The translations under genes were made by a program, and so were the position numbers. The notes under the pieces were generated by a model. That model was given only the letters and a program-made list of their open reading frames with translations, was not told where the DNA came from and did not search any database. DNA of 64,000 bases from Streptomyces sp. SLBN-118 (lineage in GTDB: Bacteria > Actinomycetota > Actinomycetes > Streptomycetales > Streptomycetaceae), in the NCBI RefSeq assembly GCF_006715635.1, contig NZ_VFNP01000001.1, positions 868,001 through 932,000 of the forward strand, read 5' to 3'. Below are positions 1 to 8,174 of this stretch, one piece after another (within the stretch, counting starts at the first letter, position 1; each line of letters opens with the position of its first letter).

Positions 1-380
1 TGGGTCCGCAGCTCGGGCTCCGGGCCGCCGCCCTCCTGCACCACCTTGTACGCCTGAAGACCCCCCGGCTGCCGGGTCAGCGGCAGCATCGTCCTGCCAT
101 GACGCACGATGGGCTTCGCCCGCACCCGCGGATCCCCGACCGGCGGCGCACCGACCAGTTCGTCGAGTGGCACCTGGTGCGCCCGCGCGATGGGGAGCAG
201 CAGCTCGAGACTTGGCCTGCGCCGTCCGGACTCCAGCCGGGACAGGGTGCTCACGGAGATCCCGGTCACCTCGGAAAGCGCCCCGAGCGTGGCCCCCCGC
301 TCCCGCCTGATCTTGCGGAGCCGGGGGCCCACCTCGCTGAGTACGGCATCGAGCTGTGTGTCGTCGTCCATGCCGTCCAT
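1..380 (-). CDS. XRE-family regulator, probably with C-terminal cupin (partial, cut by left edge)
   Basis: The minus-strand frame opens at ATG 380 (a second ATG lies at 371) and is still open at base 1, so only the N-terminal ~126 residues are visible. Residues about 16-70 form a helix-turn-helix of the XRE/Cro type, recognisable by GATLGALSEVTGIS and STLSRLESGRRRPS. The stretch after residue ~85 (VRHGRTMLPLTRQPGG) resembles the linker into a C-terminal cupin, a common fusion in actinobacteria, but the cupin itself is outside the window. It lies 66 bases downstream of the PIG-L gene on the same strand and may be co-transcribed with it. Confidence 0.8.
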   Translation of the reverse strand, partial: MDGMDDDTQLDAVLSEVGPRLRKIRRERGATLGALSEVTGISVSTLSRLESGRRRPSLELLLPIARAHQVPLDELVGAPPVGDPRVRAKPIVRHGRTMLPLTRQPGGLQAYKVVQEGGGPEPELRT

Positions 381-446
381 TGCAGAAACGGCAAGCGCAT
401 GTGTCAATCGGGCGACAGCGGACCGACCGTTTCGACGGTGCCCGTG

Positions 447-1193
447 TCAGCGGCCGAACAGCTCGAAGGTCACGGCGGGCCGGCCGCCGAAGCGTGCCGC
501 CGCCCGCCGGGCGTTCCCCGTCAGGAAGGTCCTGCAGTACTCCTCGGGGTCCTGGTCCGTCAGCACCTCGATATAGGTGCGGTGCTCCAGCAGGGAGCGG
601 ACGGAGCGCTCAAGGCCTGCCGTCGCGTCGACGGCATGGGTGGGCGTCGTGGTGCCCGCGACCGCCACCCAGCGCACCCCGTTCCAGGGCTGAAGGCCCT
701 GTTCGGCGATGAGTTCGGGGAAGATCCAGCGGTTTCCGGCGTCCGCGGCCGCGTCCAGCGTGGCCCGGCCGACGGCGCGGTGGTCGGGGGTGTTCCAGGC
801 GGTGCCGCCCCAGGTGTCCCGGTGGTTGAGGGTGATCACCAGCTCCGGCCGGTGGCGGCGGATGGCCGCCGCGACGTCCCGGCGCAGCCCGGTCCCGTAC
901 TCGACGACACCATCCCTGTGGTCCAGGAACTCCACCGAGGACACCCCGACGACGCCCGCACTCGCCCGCTGCTCCTGCTCGCGCAGCGGGCCGCACGTGG
1001 CCGGTTCCACCGTGTCGATGCCCGCCTCGCCGCGGGTGGCGAGAAGGTAGGAGACCTCACGTCCGCCGTCGGTCCAGCTTGCGACGGCCGCGGCGCAGCC
1101 GTACTCCAGGTCGTCGGGGTGCGCGACGACGGCGAGCGCGCGCTGCCAGTCCTCGGGCATCGGTTCCAGCTGCTCGGTCGCAGGCTCGTTCAT
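447..1193 (-). CDS. PIG-L family deacetylase
   Basis: A 248-residue protein of the PIG-L/LmbE fold, the zinc-dependent N-acetylglucosaminyl deacetylase family that also includes mycothiol-pathway enzymes. The metal-binding signature AHPDDLEYG lies near residue 22, and the second family motif (TLNHRDTWGG followed by PDHRAVG) near residues 130-150. The start is ATG 1193; the frame stays open upstream but would then run back through the preceding peptidase gene. It begins 28 bases after the S33 peptidase stop and is read in the same direction, so the two are probably one transcript. The substrate cannot be told from sequence; MshB/Mca-type roles are only analogies. Confidence 0.88.
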   Translation of the reverse strand: MNEPATEQLEPMPEDWQRALAVVAHPDDLEYGCAAAVASWTDGGREVSYLLATRGEAGIDTVEPATCGPLREQEQRASAGVVGVSSVEFLDHRDGVVEYGTGLRRDVAAAIRRHRPELVITLNHRDTWGGTAWNTPDHRAVGRATLDAAADAGNRWIFPELIAEQGLQPWNGVRWVAVAGTTTPTHAVDATAGLERSVRSLLEHRTYIEVLTDQDPEEYCRTFLTGNARRAAARFGGRPAVTFELFGR

Positions 1194-1221
1194 GCGGGCA
1201 GGATACGACGCTGACAGGGCG

Positions 1222-2520
1222 TCATACCTCCCCGCGGGCCAGCAGGAGCAGCCGGTCGAGCACCCGCTGCCCGCTCGCCCGCACCCCGTCGTGCTCGTAC
1301 TCGTCGGTGATCCAGCTGCGCAGTCCGCGGATGGCGCGGGCGGTGCACAGCGAGTGCTCGGTGTCGACGTACATGTCGTCGTGGTAGACGGCGGCGGCGA
1401 CGGGCACCTGGTTGGCGGACAGCCGGGCCGGGTCGTACAAGGGGGTCCAGTCGGCGCGGGCGGCCAGCAGTTCGGCGCTCTCGCGCAGCGGCTGCAGGGC
1501 CGGGTCCACCTCGAAGTGCCAGGGATGGATGCTCTCCCCGGTGAACAGCAGCGGGCCGTCCCCGTCCAGCGCCGTCGCCGCGTCGAACTGCGGGAATTCC
1601 GCCCGGACCCGCTCGGCGGCCCAGGCGGTCGACCCCGCGCCCTGGGCGTAGATCGCCTCGTGCAGCACGGCGTACAGCGGATGTCCCGCGTAGGAGAGGA
1701 TCGCGAGCACGGCCTCCTGGAACGCGTCGGAGAGTTCGTACCCCGCTGCCGCATGGACGAAGGCGTCCTCCAGCAGATAGTGCAGCTGGTGGCTGCCGTC
1801 CCCGCCGCCGAGCAGAATGCCCAGCGACTGGAAGGCTTCGGGGGTGAGCCGATAGCCGCCGGGCAGCACGGTCTTGCGCTCGGCCAGATACTCGGCGATA
1901 CGGCGCGCCCGCCCCACGTCCTGCGGATAGCGGGCGTAGTGTGCCTCCACCTTGCGCTGGATGCGGGGATAGGCGGCGCGGTAGACGTCGTCGGCAGAGG
2001 CGTCCAGGGCGGGCAGACCTCCCGTGACAAGCACGGTCCGCAGCCCTTCGGGGGCGCTGGAGAGATAGTGCGTGGCGCAGAATCCGCCGAAGCTCTGGCC
2101 CAGTACGGTCCACGGCGCGCCGCCGGTGAGCCGCGGCCGGATGGTCTCGCAGTCGCGCACGATGCTGTCGGCGCGGAAGAGGGCGAGGTGGTCGGCCTGG
2201 GCGCGGGGCCCGCCGCGCAGGGGCAGCGTCTGGCGGTTCAGGGGGGTGGACCGGCCGGTGCCGCGCTGGTCGAGGAGGAGCACCCGGTACTCCTGTACCG
2301 CCCGCCCGAGCCATGCCTGTTTGCCGACGAAGCGGCGGGCTCCGAAGCCGGGGCCGCCCTCCAGATAGACCAGCCAGGGCAGATCCGCACCGGACCGTCC
2401 GCTCGCGACGACCTCGCGGCCGTACAGGTCGAGCTGCTCGCCCGCCGGGTCGGCGTGATCGAGCGGGACGGTGAAATGCCGGTCGGTGAGGACGATTCCC
2501 GGCTGGCGATAGCTGGTCAC
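1222..2520 (-). CDS. Alpha/beta hydrolase, S33 prolyl aminopeptidase-like (copy 1)
   Basis: A 432-residue alpha/beta hydrolase with the full S33 motif set: GGPG at residues ~55-58 (oxyanion), DQRGTGRS at ~84-91, and the nucleophile elbow GQSFGG with Ser143. The C-terminal YHDDMYVD and DEYEHDG stretches match the paralogue at 55131-56396. S33 enzymes remove N-terminal proline from peptides. I place the start at GTG 2520 because AGGAG lies just upstream; an in-frame upstream start at 2553 would run through the 2540-2575 hairpin. No signal peptide is visible, so the enzyme is probably cytoplasmic. First gene of a likely three-gene minus-strand run. Confidence 0.88.
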   Translation of the reverse strand: MTSYRQPGIVLTDRHFTVPLDHADPAGEQLDLYGREVVASGRSGADLPWLVYLEGGPGFGARRFVGKQAWLGRAVQEYRVLLLDQRGTGRSTPLNRQTLPLRGGPRAQADHLALFRADSIVRDCETIRPRLTGGAPWTVLGQSFGGFCATHYLSSAPEGLRTVLVTGGLPALDASADDVYRAAYPRIQRKVEAHYARYPQDVGRARRIAEYLAERKTVLPGGYRLTPEAFQSLGILLGGGDGSHQLHYLLEDAFVHAAAGYELSDAFQEAVLAILSYAGHPLYAVLHEAIYAQGAGSTAWAAERVRAEFPQFDAATALDGDGPLLFTGESIHPWHFEVDPALQPLRESAELLAARADWTPLYDPARLSANQVPVAAAVYHDDMYVDTEHSLCTARAIRGLRSWITDEYEHDGVRASGQRVLDRLLLLARGEV

Positions 2521-2539
2521 TGATGCTCCTCTTCTGTGT

Positions 2540-2575
2540 CCCTGCCCGCCCATGGGATCACATGGGCGGGCAGGG
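2540..2575 (-). terminator. Perfect 15-bp stem-loop
   Basis: Arms 2540-2554 and 2561-2575 are exact reverse complements (CCTGCCCGCCCATG core) around a six-base loop, GGATCA. It sits 20 bases upstream of the S33 start and 18 bases below the stop of the small frame at 2593-2775, so it would terminate leftward transcription entering from the right. There is no U-tract, as is usual in high-GC actinobacteria. Confidence 0.6.
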
Positions 2576-2592
2576 TGACAGACAGCCCCTGG

Positions 2593-2775
2593 TCAGCCCG
2601 TCGGGAAGTCGTCGGGGGTCCTGGCGCGGTCACGGACCCGGGCGCCGACGGGCTTGAGCCGCCCGGTGCCGGTCCAGGGACCGTTCCTGTCGCAGGTGCC
2701 GCCCTTGAAGACGGCGCCGGAGCGCTCGTCGTCGAGGCACGTCGGGCACGGTCCACGCGGACGGTACGACGCCAG
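2593..2775 (-). CDS. Possible small Cys-containing protein, start unclear
   Basis: A minus-strand frame ends at 2593 and reads PCPTCLDDERSGAVF, followed by KGGTCDRNGPWTGTGR. This resembles a degenerate zinc-finger of the CxxC / CxxGxGxG type. It is followed by a strong hairpin, which supports a real 3' end. However, there is no ATG, GTG or TTG after the upstream in-frame TGA; only CTG at 2775 could start it. It may be a broken gene or a rare-start small ORF. The 275 bases between the S33 gene and the next gene otherwise contain nothing I can name. Confidence 0.22.
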   Translation of the reverse strand: MASYRPRGPCPTCLDDERSGAVFKGGTCDRNGPWTGTGRLKPVGARVRDRARTPDDFPTG

Positions 2776-2795
2776 GCGTCGGCTACCGTGCTGGG

Positions 2796-3941
2796 GTGGT
2801 GATCAATGGAGGGGACACGGAAGAACCGGGAACAGCGCTGCTCATCGCGGCGGCCCCGGTCGGCAAGGGCCGTCTCGTGGACGCGAGTTCCGTGCTGCCC
2901 GCACTCGCCGCAGTCCCGCCCGGCGCGCTGACCGGAACCCGGGCGGCGACAGTCGTCGAACTCGCCGATCCCCTCGATCCACAGACCGTCCTCACCCGGA
3001 TCCGGGCGGCGGCGACCGCGGCAGGGCCGCTTTTCCTCTATATCGCGGGCCAGCTCCAACTGGACCGGAAACAGCGGCTGTTGCATCTCGCCCTCGCCCG
3101 GACCACTGCGACGACCATGCGCTACACGGCGCTTCCGTGGCACTGGCTGGCCGCCGAGACGGCGATCCGGCGGCCCGGCACCACCACCGTCGTCGTCGAC
3201 CTGGTCGCCGACGCCGACGCCTGGCACCACCTCGCCTCGCGCGGCCTCGCACTCGGACTGGGCGTCCGTCTCTACGGGCGCGTCTGTCCGGCTCCCCAGC
3301 GCGGCCGCGAAGCCGCAACTCCCGCCTACCTGAAGGCGTGCGCGGCGATCTGGCGCAGCGGGGCACGGCCGGACCTGCCCACCCTGCACGAGCAGGCCGC
3401 GGCAAGGGCCGGTGGTGAAGAGGCCATGCTGCTGGCGATCGGTACTCCCCCGCGCGTACAGGCCGCGCAGCCGCACGGGGCTTTGGGGCCTCCCCAGGAT
3501 CGGCAGCCTCCCCAGGATCCGCACCCGGCGATCCTCGCCGCCGCCCGCGCCGGGCGGCACACGGAGGCCGCCGCCGCGGCCGCCGCCTGGGAGCAGCAGG
3601 AGTTGCGCACCCACGGCACCGGTTCGGTGCAGGCAATCCACTGGCTGGAAGTCCGGGCCGATCTCGCGCGGCTCGCACAGGATCCGGCCCGCAGCTGTGA
3701 GTTGTGGATGGCCGCGGCAGAGGCCCGGCTGACGCGCCGGCAGGCCACCGACGACCTCGATGTCGAGGGCGCGGTCGACCGCGCTCATCACCAGTGGGAA
3801 CAGATCCGGGACCTGCCCCGGGCGCGGGCGCTCGCACCCGCGCTGGTCCGGCTGCGCCGCACTGTCCCGGGCCGCCAGCGCGGGGCGCTGCAGGTGCTGC
3901 AACGGCGCCTGGAGAGCCTGCACACCGGCCCGGTGGCGTAG
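2796..3941 (+). CDS. Hypothetical protein, 381 aa
   Basis: I do not recognise a family. The frame starts GTG-GTG at 2796 and has convincing actinobacterial codon use. The N-terminal ~150 residues look like an alpha/beta fold (TALLIAAAPVGKGRLVDAS at the start, TTTVVVDLVADADAW near residue 128), suggestive of a caspase-like or nucleotide-binding core, but no catalytic motif is clear. A low-complexity linker with a short repeat (PPQDRQPPQDP) near residues 230-240 precedes an Ala/Arg-rich helical C-terminal half reminiscent of TPR-like helices. Its 3' end faces the betaine-type lipoprotein gene 20 bases away. Confidence 0.7.
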   Translation: MVINGGDTEEPGTALLIAAAPVGKGRLVDASSVLPALAAVPPGALTGTRAATVVELADPLDPQTVLTRIRAAATAAGPLFLYIAGQLQLDRKQRLLHLALARTTATTMRYTALPWHWLAAETAIRRPGTTTVVVDLVADADAWHHLASRGLALGLGVRLYGRVCPAPQRGREAATPAYLKACAAIWRSGARPDLPTLHEQAAARAGGEEAMLLAIGTPPRVQAAQPHGALGPPQDRQPPQDPHPAILAAARAGRHTEAAAAAAAWEQQELRTHGTGSVQAIHWLEVRADLARLAQDPARSCELWMAAAEARLTRRQATDDLDVEGAVDRAHHQWEQIRDLPRARALAPALVRLRRTVPGRQRGALQVLQRRLESLHTGPVA

Positions 3942-3960
3942 AGGGCCCCGGCCGCCGCGT

Positions 3961-4938
3961 TCAGCCGCCGGACTCGCGAAGCAGTTCCTTCGACACCAGA
4001 TACTCTCTGGCCACGTCCTGCGGCGGCCGCCCCCGGCTGTCCACCTGCTCGTTGAGCCGGGCCAGATCGGCCGTTGTCAGTACGGTGTTGAGCCTGCCCA
4101 ACGCGCGCGTGACCCCCGTGTTGCCCGCGTCGGCACGGTTGACGACGGGCACGATGTAATTGGCGTTCTGCAGGTGTTTGTCGTCCGCGAGCAGGGCGAG
4201 GCCGAAGTCGTCGAGCGTCGCGTCGGTGGTCGTGGTGAGCAGCATCTGGTCCCGGCCGCTCTGCACGGCCTGTTTGGCCCGGGTGGTGCCGACGCCGCGG
4301 GGGTCGACCGCCGTGATGTCGATTCCGTACGTCGTCGTCAGCCCGGGCGCGCAGTCAGGACGACGGACGCACTCCTCGTCCGCCGACAGCAGCACGGGCA
4401 GCTTCGTCCTCCCCAGGTCGCTGAGGGTAGCCAGGCGGAGGCCCCGGGCGAAGGACGCGCTGACGGCGAAGGCGTACTGGTGGGCGGCGCTGCCCGGGCC
4501 GAGGACGGTCAGACCGCGCGGTGTCGCCAGCTTCCGCAGGGCCGTCATCGTCCTCGCGAGGTCGGGCGAGGCGACCGTGCCCGCGTCGGGGCCGTTGACC
4601 TTGGTGTTCAGCCAGTCCGCGAAGGTGGCGGCGTACTCGGGCACCACATCGATCCTGCCGCTCTGCAGCGCCGGCTCGTACATCTCCCGGCTGGTGAAGG
4701 GCAGGATCTCGGTGCTGTATCCGGCCTTGCCGAGGAGCAGCGCGTACATCCGGGCGAGCAGCTCGCTCTCGGTGGAGCCCGCGGAACCGATGGTCAGATG
4801 CTTGCCGGCACTGGGCGCGGCGGCGACAGCGCCCTGGCTCTCCACGGACGGCCCGGTCGAGCAGGCGGCGAGCGTCATCAGCACGGCGGACGCGAGAGCG
4901 TGCCACGCCCTCGTCCGGAACTCCCTCGCCCTGGCCAC
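3961..4938 (-). CDS. Glycine betaine/choline-type ABC substrate-binding lipoprotein (OpuAC/ProX-like), orphan
   Basis: A 325-residue secreted lipoprotein. The signal peptide ends in the lipobox LMTLAAC with the lipidated Cys at residue 26. The mature part starts KHLTIGSAGSTESELLARMY, the usual opening of the ProX/OsmF/OpuBC binding-protein family for quaternary amines, and RIDVVPEYAATFADWL is the conserved lobe motif. Usual length for the family is about 300 residues, so it looks complete. No permease or ATPase gene lies next to it, so it either serves a transporter encoded elsewhere or has drifted to another ligand. Confidence 0.85.
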   Translation of the reverse strand: MARAREFRTRAWHALASAVLMTLAACSTGPSVESQGAVAAAPSAGKHLTIGSAGSTESELLARMYALLLGKAGYSTEILPFTSREMYEPALQSGRIDVVPEYAATFADWLNTKVNGPDAGTVASPDLARTMTALRKLATPRGLTVLGPGSAAHQYAFAVSASFARGLRLATLSDLGRTKLPVLLSADEECVRRPDCAPGLTTTYGIDITAVDPRGVGTTRAKQAVQSGRDQMLLTTTTDATLDDFGLALLADDKHLQNANYIVPVVNRADAGNTGVTRALGRLNTVLTTADLARLNEQVDSRGRPPQDVAREYLVSKELLRESGG

Positions 4939-5114
4939 CCGTCCATTCCAGCGCGGGCGTGGGGCAGGCGCGCGTCGGACCGGCCTCTAGGCGCCCGCTC
5001 CCGGCATATGTCCAGGTCACGACCCTCGTCGTGCGGTGTGCGGGATGCCGGAGCACCCTGGTTCTGGAGCTGCCTGCCCTCCGGCCGGCAGCCGGCCAGG
5101 AAAGGGTTGGCGCG

Positions 5115-5414
5115 ATGTTCGTGAGGCTGAGCACGTACCAGGGTTCACCGGTCCCGTCGCAGGGAGACCTGACAGCCAACTGGGAAGCGGTTCTCAAAGA
5201 GGTGCGGGAGGCTCCCGGCTTCCGGGGCCTGTACTACCTCATCGACCGGCCCTCGGGGAAGGCCAAATCGCTGACCTTGTGGGAGGACGAGCAGACCATG
5301 TACGCCAGCGAGGAACGGGCCAACCGGCTCCGCGACCAGGTGGCGCAGCGCGAAGGCCAGCGGGTTGTCTCGGTGGAACGCTTCGAGGTGGGATTCAGCC
5401 ATCTGGAGCCTTGA
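5115..5414 (+). CDS. Small ABM-like (dimeric alpha/beta barrel) protein
   Basis: A 99-residue protein starting at ATG 5115 behind an AGGAAAGG sequence; the longer frame from 4959 has no coding look upstream. The pattern MFVRLSTYQG...NWEAVLKEVREAPGFRGLYYLIDRPSGKAKSLTLWEDEQTM matches the ferredoxin-like barrel of antibiotic-biosynthesis-monooxygenase / heme-degrading families (strand, long helix, APGFRG turn, strand, SLTLWED strand). Such proteins are mostly dimers acting as oxygenases or simply small-molecule binding units. There is no clear catalytic residue set. Confidence 0.75.
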   Translation: MFVRLSTYQGSPVPSQGDLTANWEAVLKEVREAPGFRGLYYLIDRPSGKAKSLTLWEDEQTMYASEERANRLRDQVAQREGQRVVSVERFEVGFSHLEP

Positions 5415-5503
5415 CAGGCCCGCGCATCCGAGGAGCGGTGTTGCGCCATCCGTGTTGTGATCGATGGCAGAGAACACAACGCTCTCGAGGACGGGAGGAA
5501 ATC

Positions 5504-5962
5504 ATGGCTGAGAAACTGCGAGCTCGGGACATCATGTCCGGTGGCGTGCAGTGCGTCGGTGCGCACCAGTCGCTGATGGACGCAGCGAAGATGATGCGCG
5601 ACCTGGACGTCGGATGCATGCCCATCTGCGGCGACAACAACAGGCTCACAGGCTTGATCACCGACCGTGACATTGTCGTCAGGTGCTGCGCCGAAGGCGT
5701 CGATCCGGCGACCGTGCAGGCCGGATCGCTCAATGCCAAGGTGCACTGGATCGACGCGGATGCGGACGCGACCGAAGTCCTGACGACCATGGAGGAGCAC
5801 CAGATCAGGCGGCTCCCGGTGATCGACGTCAAGGGCGGTCACCGCCTGGTCGGCATGATCTCGGAGGCCAATCTCGCGAAGAACCTGAGCGACGAGCAGA
5901 TCGCCGAGTTCGCGACCCGTGTCTACGCGACGGCGCCGATGTCCGGTCAGTCCCGGAGCTGA
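5504..5962 (+). CDS. CBS-domain protein
   Basis: 152 residues made almost entirely of two CBS domains. The first starts RARDIMSGGVQCVG with GLITDRDIVVRC; the second spans WIDADADATEVLTTMEEHQIRRLPVID and RLVGMISEANLAKNL. CBS pairs bind adenosyl ligands (AMP, ATP, SAM) and act as energy sensors. Stand-alone forms are numerous in Streptomyces and their partners are usually unknown. GGGAGGAA six bases before ATG 5504 fixes the start. Confidence 0.93.
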   Translation: MAEKLRARDIMSGGVQCVGAHQSLMDAAKMMRDLDVGCMPICGDNNRLTGLITDRDIVVRCCAEGVDPATVQAGSLNAKVHWIDADADATEVLTTMEEHQIRRLPVIDVKGGHRLVGMISEANLAKNLSDEQIAEFATRVYATAPMSGQSRS

Positions 5963-5992
5963 TCCGTCTCGCCGGCTTTCCCGAGCCGCTTC

Positions 5993-6017
5993 AAGGCCCC
6001 GTCCCCGGCGGGGCCTT
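5993..6017 (+). terminator. Terminator hairpin after the CBS gene
   Basis: AAGGCCCCG (5993-6001) and CGGGGCCTT (6009-6017) are exact reverse complements around a seven-base loop, 30 bases after the CBS stop codon. Confidence 0.7.
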
Positions 6018-6182
6018 CGCGGCGTCGGCGGAGCGGGTATACCCGAGTTGTACGAACCAGTCGCCAATCTCCCTTGGCAGTGGGCGAGTTGACCACCACG
6101 AACCCGCCATGAGAGACAGCGGCAGCGGGTAGTCTCGCCACGGCGGAGCCGGGCTCCGCAGACGGAGAGACGGAGAGCACGC

Positions 6183-7034
6183 ATGGCCGATGACAGGCAG
6201 TCCGGGACAACCTCTATACCCTTCGACGTGCCCACCTCGGCACGAGCCTATGGGTGGATGCTGGGGGGCAAGGACAACTACGACGTCGACCGGGCCTTCC
6301 TCCTGTCCACACTGCCGTCCTTCCCCGAATGTGTGGACATCGCGCGGCAGAACCGTCAGTTCCTCTTCCGGGCCGTGCGCTACCTGACGCAGGAGGCGGG
6401 CATCCGCCAGATCCTCGACATGGGGTGCGGCCTGCCGACCGACAACAACGTCCACCAGGTCGCCCGGCGGTTCGCACCGGACGCCCGCGTCGTCTATGTC
6501 GACATCGACCCGATCGTGCTGGCACACGGCCGGGCGCTGCTCGCCGACGACGATTCCACCACCGTCATCACGGCCGACATGCGGGACCAGCAGTCGGTCC
6601 TCGACCACCCCGAGGTACGGCGGCTGATCGACTTCCGCGAGCCGGTGGCGGTGCTGTTCCTGTCAGTGGGGCACCACCTCACCGACGCCGACGATCCGCA
6701 CAGGGTTCTGCGCACCGTCATCGACGGGGCGGCACCGGGCAGCTATCTCGGCCTGTCCCAGGTCGTCTCCGACGATCCGGCCAGGGGCGCCCAGATGACC
6801 GAGCACATCTCGGAACGCGGCATCCCGTGGCAGACCCGCACCCCGGCCGAACTCGACGCCTTGCTGGACGGTCTTGACCCGGTGGAGCCGGGACTGGTGA
6901 ACCTGGCCGACTGGCGCCCCGACCCCGAGCAGCCGGCCCTCGCCCCGGTGCACGAGGCCCTGGCCCCGTACCTGGGCGCCACCGAGAAGAACAAGGGCAT
7001 CTACGAGTACGGCGGGCTGCTCCGCAAGTCGTAG
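6183..7034 (+). CDS. SAM-dependent methyltransferase, DUF574 family
   Basis: 283 residues, the normal length for the large actinobacterial DUF574 group. Diagnostic features are the N-terminal FDVPTSARAYGWMLGGKDNY, the SAM-binding loop QILDMGCGLPTDNNVH around residue 80, VVYVDIDPIVLAHGRALL for the acidic ribose contact, and a final GGLLRKS. Streptomyces genomes carry dozens of these; the substrate is almost never known. It is a single gene with its own hairpin downstream. Confidence 0.92.
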   Translation: MADDRQSGTTSIPFDVPTSARAYGWMLGGKDNYDVDRAFLLSTLPSFPECVDIARQNRQFLFRAVRYLTQEAGIRQILDMGCGLPTDNNVHQVARRFAPDARVVYVDIDPIVLAHGRALLADDDSTTVITADMRDQQSVLDHPEVRRLIDFREPVAVLFLSVGHHLTDADDPHRVLRTVIDGAAPGSYLGLSQVVSDDPARGAQMTEHISERGIPWQTRTPAELDALLDGLDPVEPGLVNLADWRPDPEQPALAPVHEALAPYLGATEKNKGIYEYGGLLRKS

Positions 7035-7081
7035 GTCGCGTCGTCAGAGTCCTGTCTGCCCGGCGACGTCTGGCACGCATC

Positions 7082-7121
7082 CGGACGAGGACCCGCCCCA
7101 CAGCCGTGAGGTCCTCGTCCG
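7082..7121 (+). terminator. Stem-loop downstream of the DUF574 gene
   Basis: CGGACGAGGACC (7082-7093) pairs exactly with GGTCCTCGTCCG (7110-7121) across a 16-base loop, about 48 bases after the methyltransferase stop. Confidence 0.55.
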
Positions 7122-7205
7122 CGATGCCTTCGCGCGGCCGCCGGTCGAAGCCTTGAAGCACCGGGGGACGCCCAGGGAGATCACCTCACGGCGTCCATGA
7201 CATCC

Positions 7206-7217
7206 TGTGATGTCACA
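7206..7217. promoter_or_regulatory. Inverted repeat TGTGA-N2-TCACA before the ATP-grasp pair
   Basis: TGTGATGTCACA has perfect five-base arms and lies 48 bases upstream of the first ATP-grasp start, in the only space where that operon's promoter can be. The spacer is two bases, not four as in the TGTGAAATGTCACA sites of the right half of the window, so I treat it as a separate element. Confidence 0.35.
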
Positions 7218-7265
7218 ACTCGCCGGACGGGATCGGCGGACGTCCGGGGGTTACGGGGAAGGTCG

Positions 7266-8174
7266 ATGAGGCTCTGCTTCCTGGTGGAGGAACACTACCT
7301 GCACGACGGCATGCCGATTGAGGTGATCCGTCAGCTGACCTCCTGGGGGCACCGGGTCGATGTGCTGCGGCCAGGCGGCTCCCTGGTGCGCATGACCGAG
7401 GTGGTGCAGGCCGGCACCCATGACGCGTGGGTGCTCAAGACGGTCTCCGGCGGACCGGGGCTGACCTTGCTGGAAGCCGCGGCCTCGGCGGGGATGACGA
7501 CCGTCAACGACGCCCGGTCGATACGAGGCGTACGGGACAAGGCACTTGCCGCGGCAATCGGCCGCAGCAATGGGCTCCCTCTGCCGCCGACCTACGCGGC
7601 GGCGCGGCCCGATCTGCTGGCAGAGATACCGGCGTCGGAGTACCCGCTGGTGGTCAAGCCAGCCGACGGAAGCTCCGGGCGGGCCGTGTACCTGGTCCCG
7701 TCACCGGACCGGCTCGCCGCCGTGGTCCCCGAACTGGCGGCGGAAGGCATGCTCATCGCCCAGCCGTATGTGACCAACCGGGGCATCGACGTCAAGGTGT
7801 ACTGCGTGGGCGGCGAGCTGTACGCGACCGAGCGCTGCTCCCCGCTGCACCCGGACCCTTCGGTGCCGGAACGCCGCGTGCCGCTGTCGGCCGAGGTGGC
7901 CGCGATAGCCGCGCGCGTCGGGGTGGTCTACGGCCTCGATCTGTACGGCGTGGACGTGGTGCTGGGACCGGACGGTCCCGTGGTCGTCGATGTGAACGAC
8001 TTCCCGAGCTTCCGTCAGGTCCCCGACGCCGCCGCCCGGGTGGCACGAGCCGTGCTCGGGCTCGCCCGCACGGGCGGGTCCTTGGGGGCGGCCGTGCTGC
8101 CCCCGGCCCGCTCGCATTCCGTGCAGCTCCCGGCTCCGGTGCACGTTCCCGCGGCGGCGGGCGAGAGCACATGA
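7266..8174 (+). CDS. ATP-grasp ligase 1 (RimK/glutathione-synthetase-like)
   Basis: 302 residues. I take ATG 7266, preceded by GGGGAAGG, rather than the ATG at 7197, because MRLCFLVEEHYLHDG starts the typical N-terminal alpha/beta domain. ATP-grasp landmarks are YPLVVKPADGSSGRAVY (nucleotide-binding Lys), LIAQPYVTNRGIDVKVYCVGG, and the metal-binding end VVVDVNDFPSF. The family joins a carboxylate, activated as acyl phosphate, to an amine or thiol. The stop overlaps the start of a second ATP-grasp gene (ATGA), so the two proteins are made together and probably act in sequence or as a complex. Substrate unknown. Confidence 0.87.
   Translation: MRLCFLVEEHYLHDGMPIEVIRQLTSWGHRVDVLRPGGSLVRMTEVVQAGTHDAWVLKTVSGGPGLTLLEAAASAGMTTVNDARSIRGVRDKALAAAIGRSNGLPLPPTYAAARPDLLAEIPASEYPLVVKPADGSSGRAVYLVPSPDRLAAVVPELAAEGMLIAQPYVTNRGIDVKVYCVGGELYATERCSPLHPDPSVPERRVPLSAEVAAIAARVGVVYGLDLYGVDVVLGPDGPVVVDVNDFPSFRQVPDAAARVARAVLGLARTGGSLGAAVLPPARSHSVQLPAPVHVPAAAGEST

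Noticed and set aside
99..1214. Long plus-strand open frame opposite the XRE and PIG-L genes
   Set aside because: Antisense frame kept open by the high GC of third positions of the real genes; no motif, no ribosome site. The same applies to the many other long opposite-strand frames (for example 1192-2523, 16603-17946, 42271-43794).
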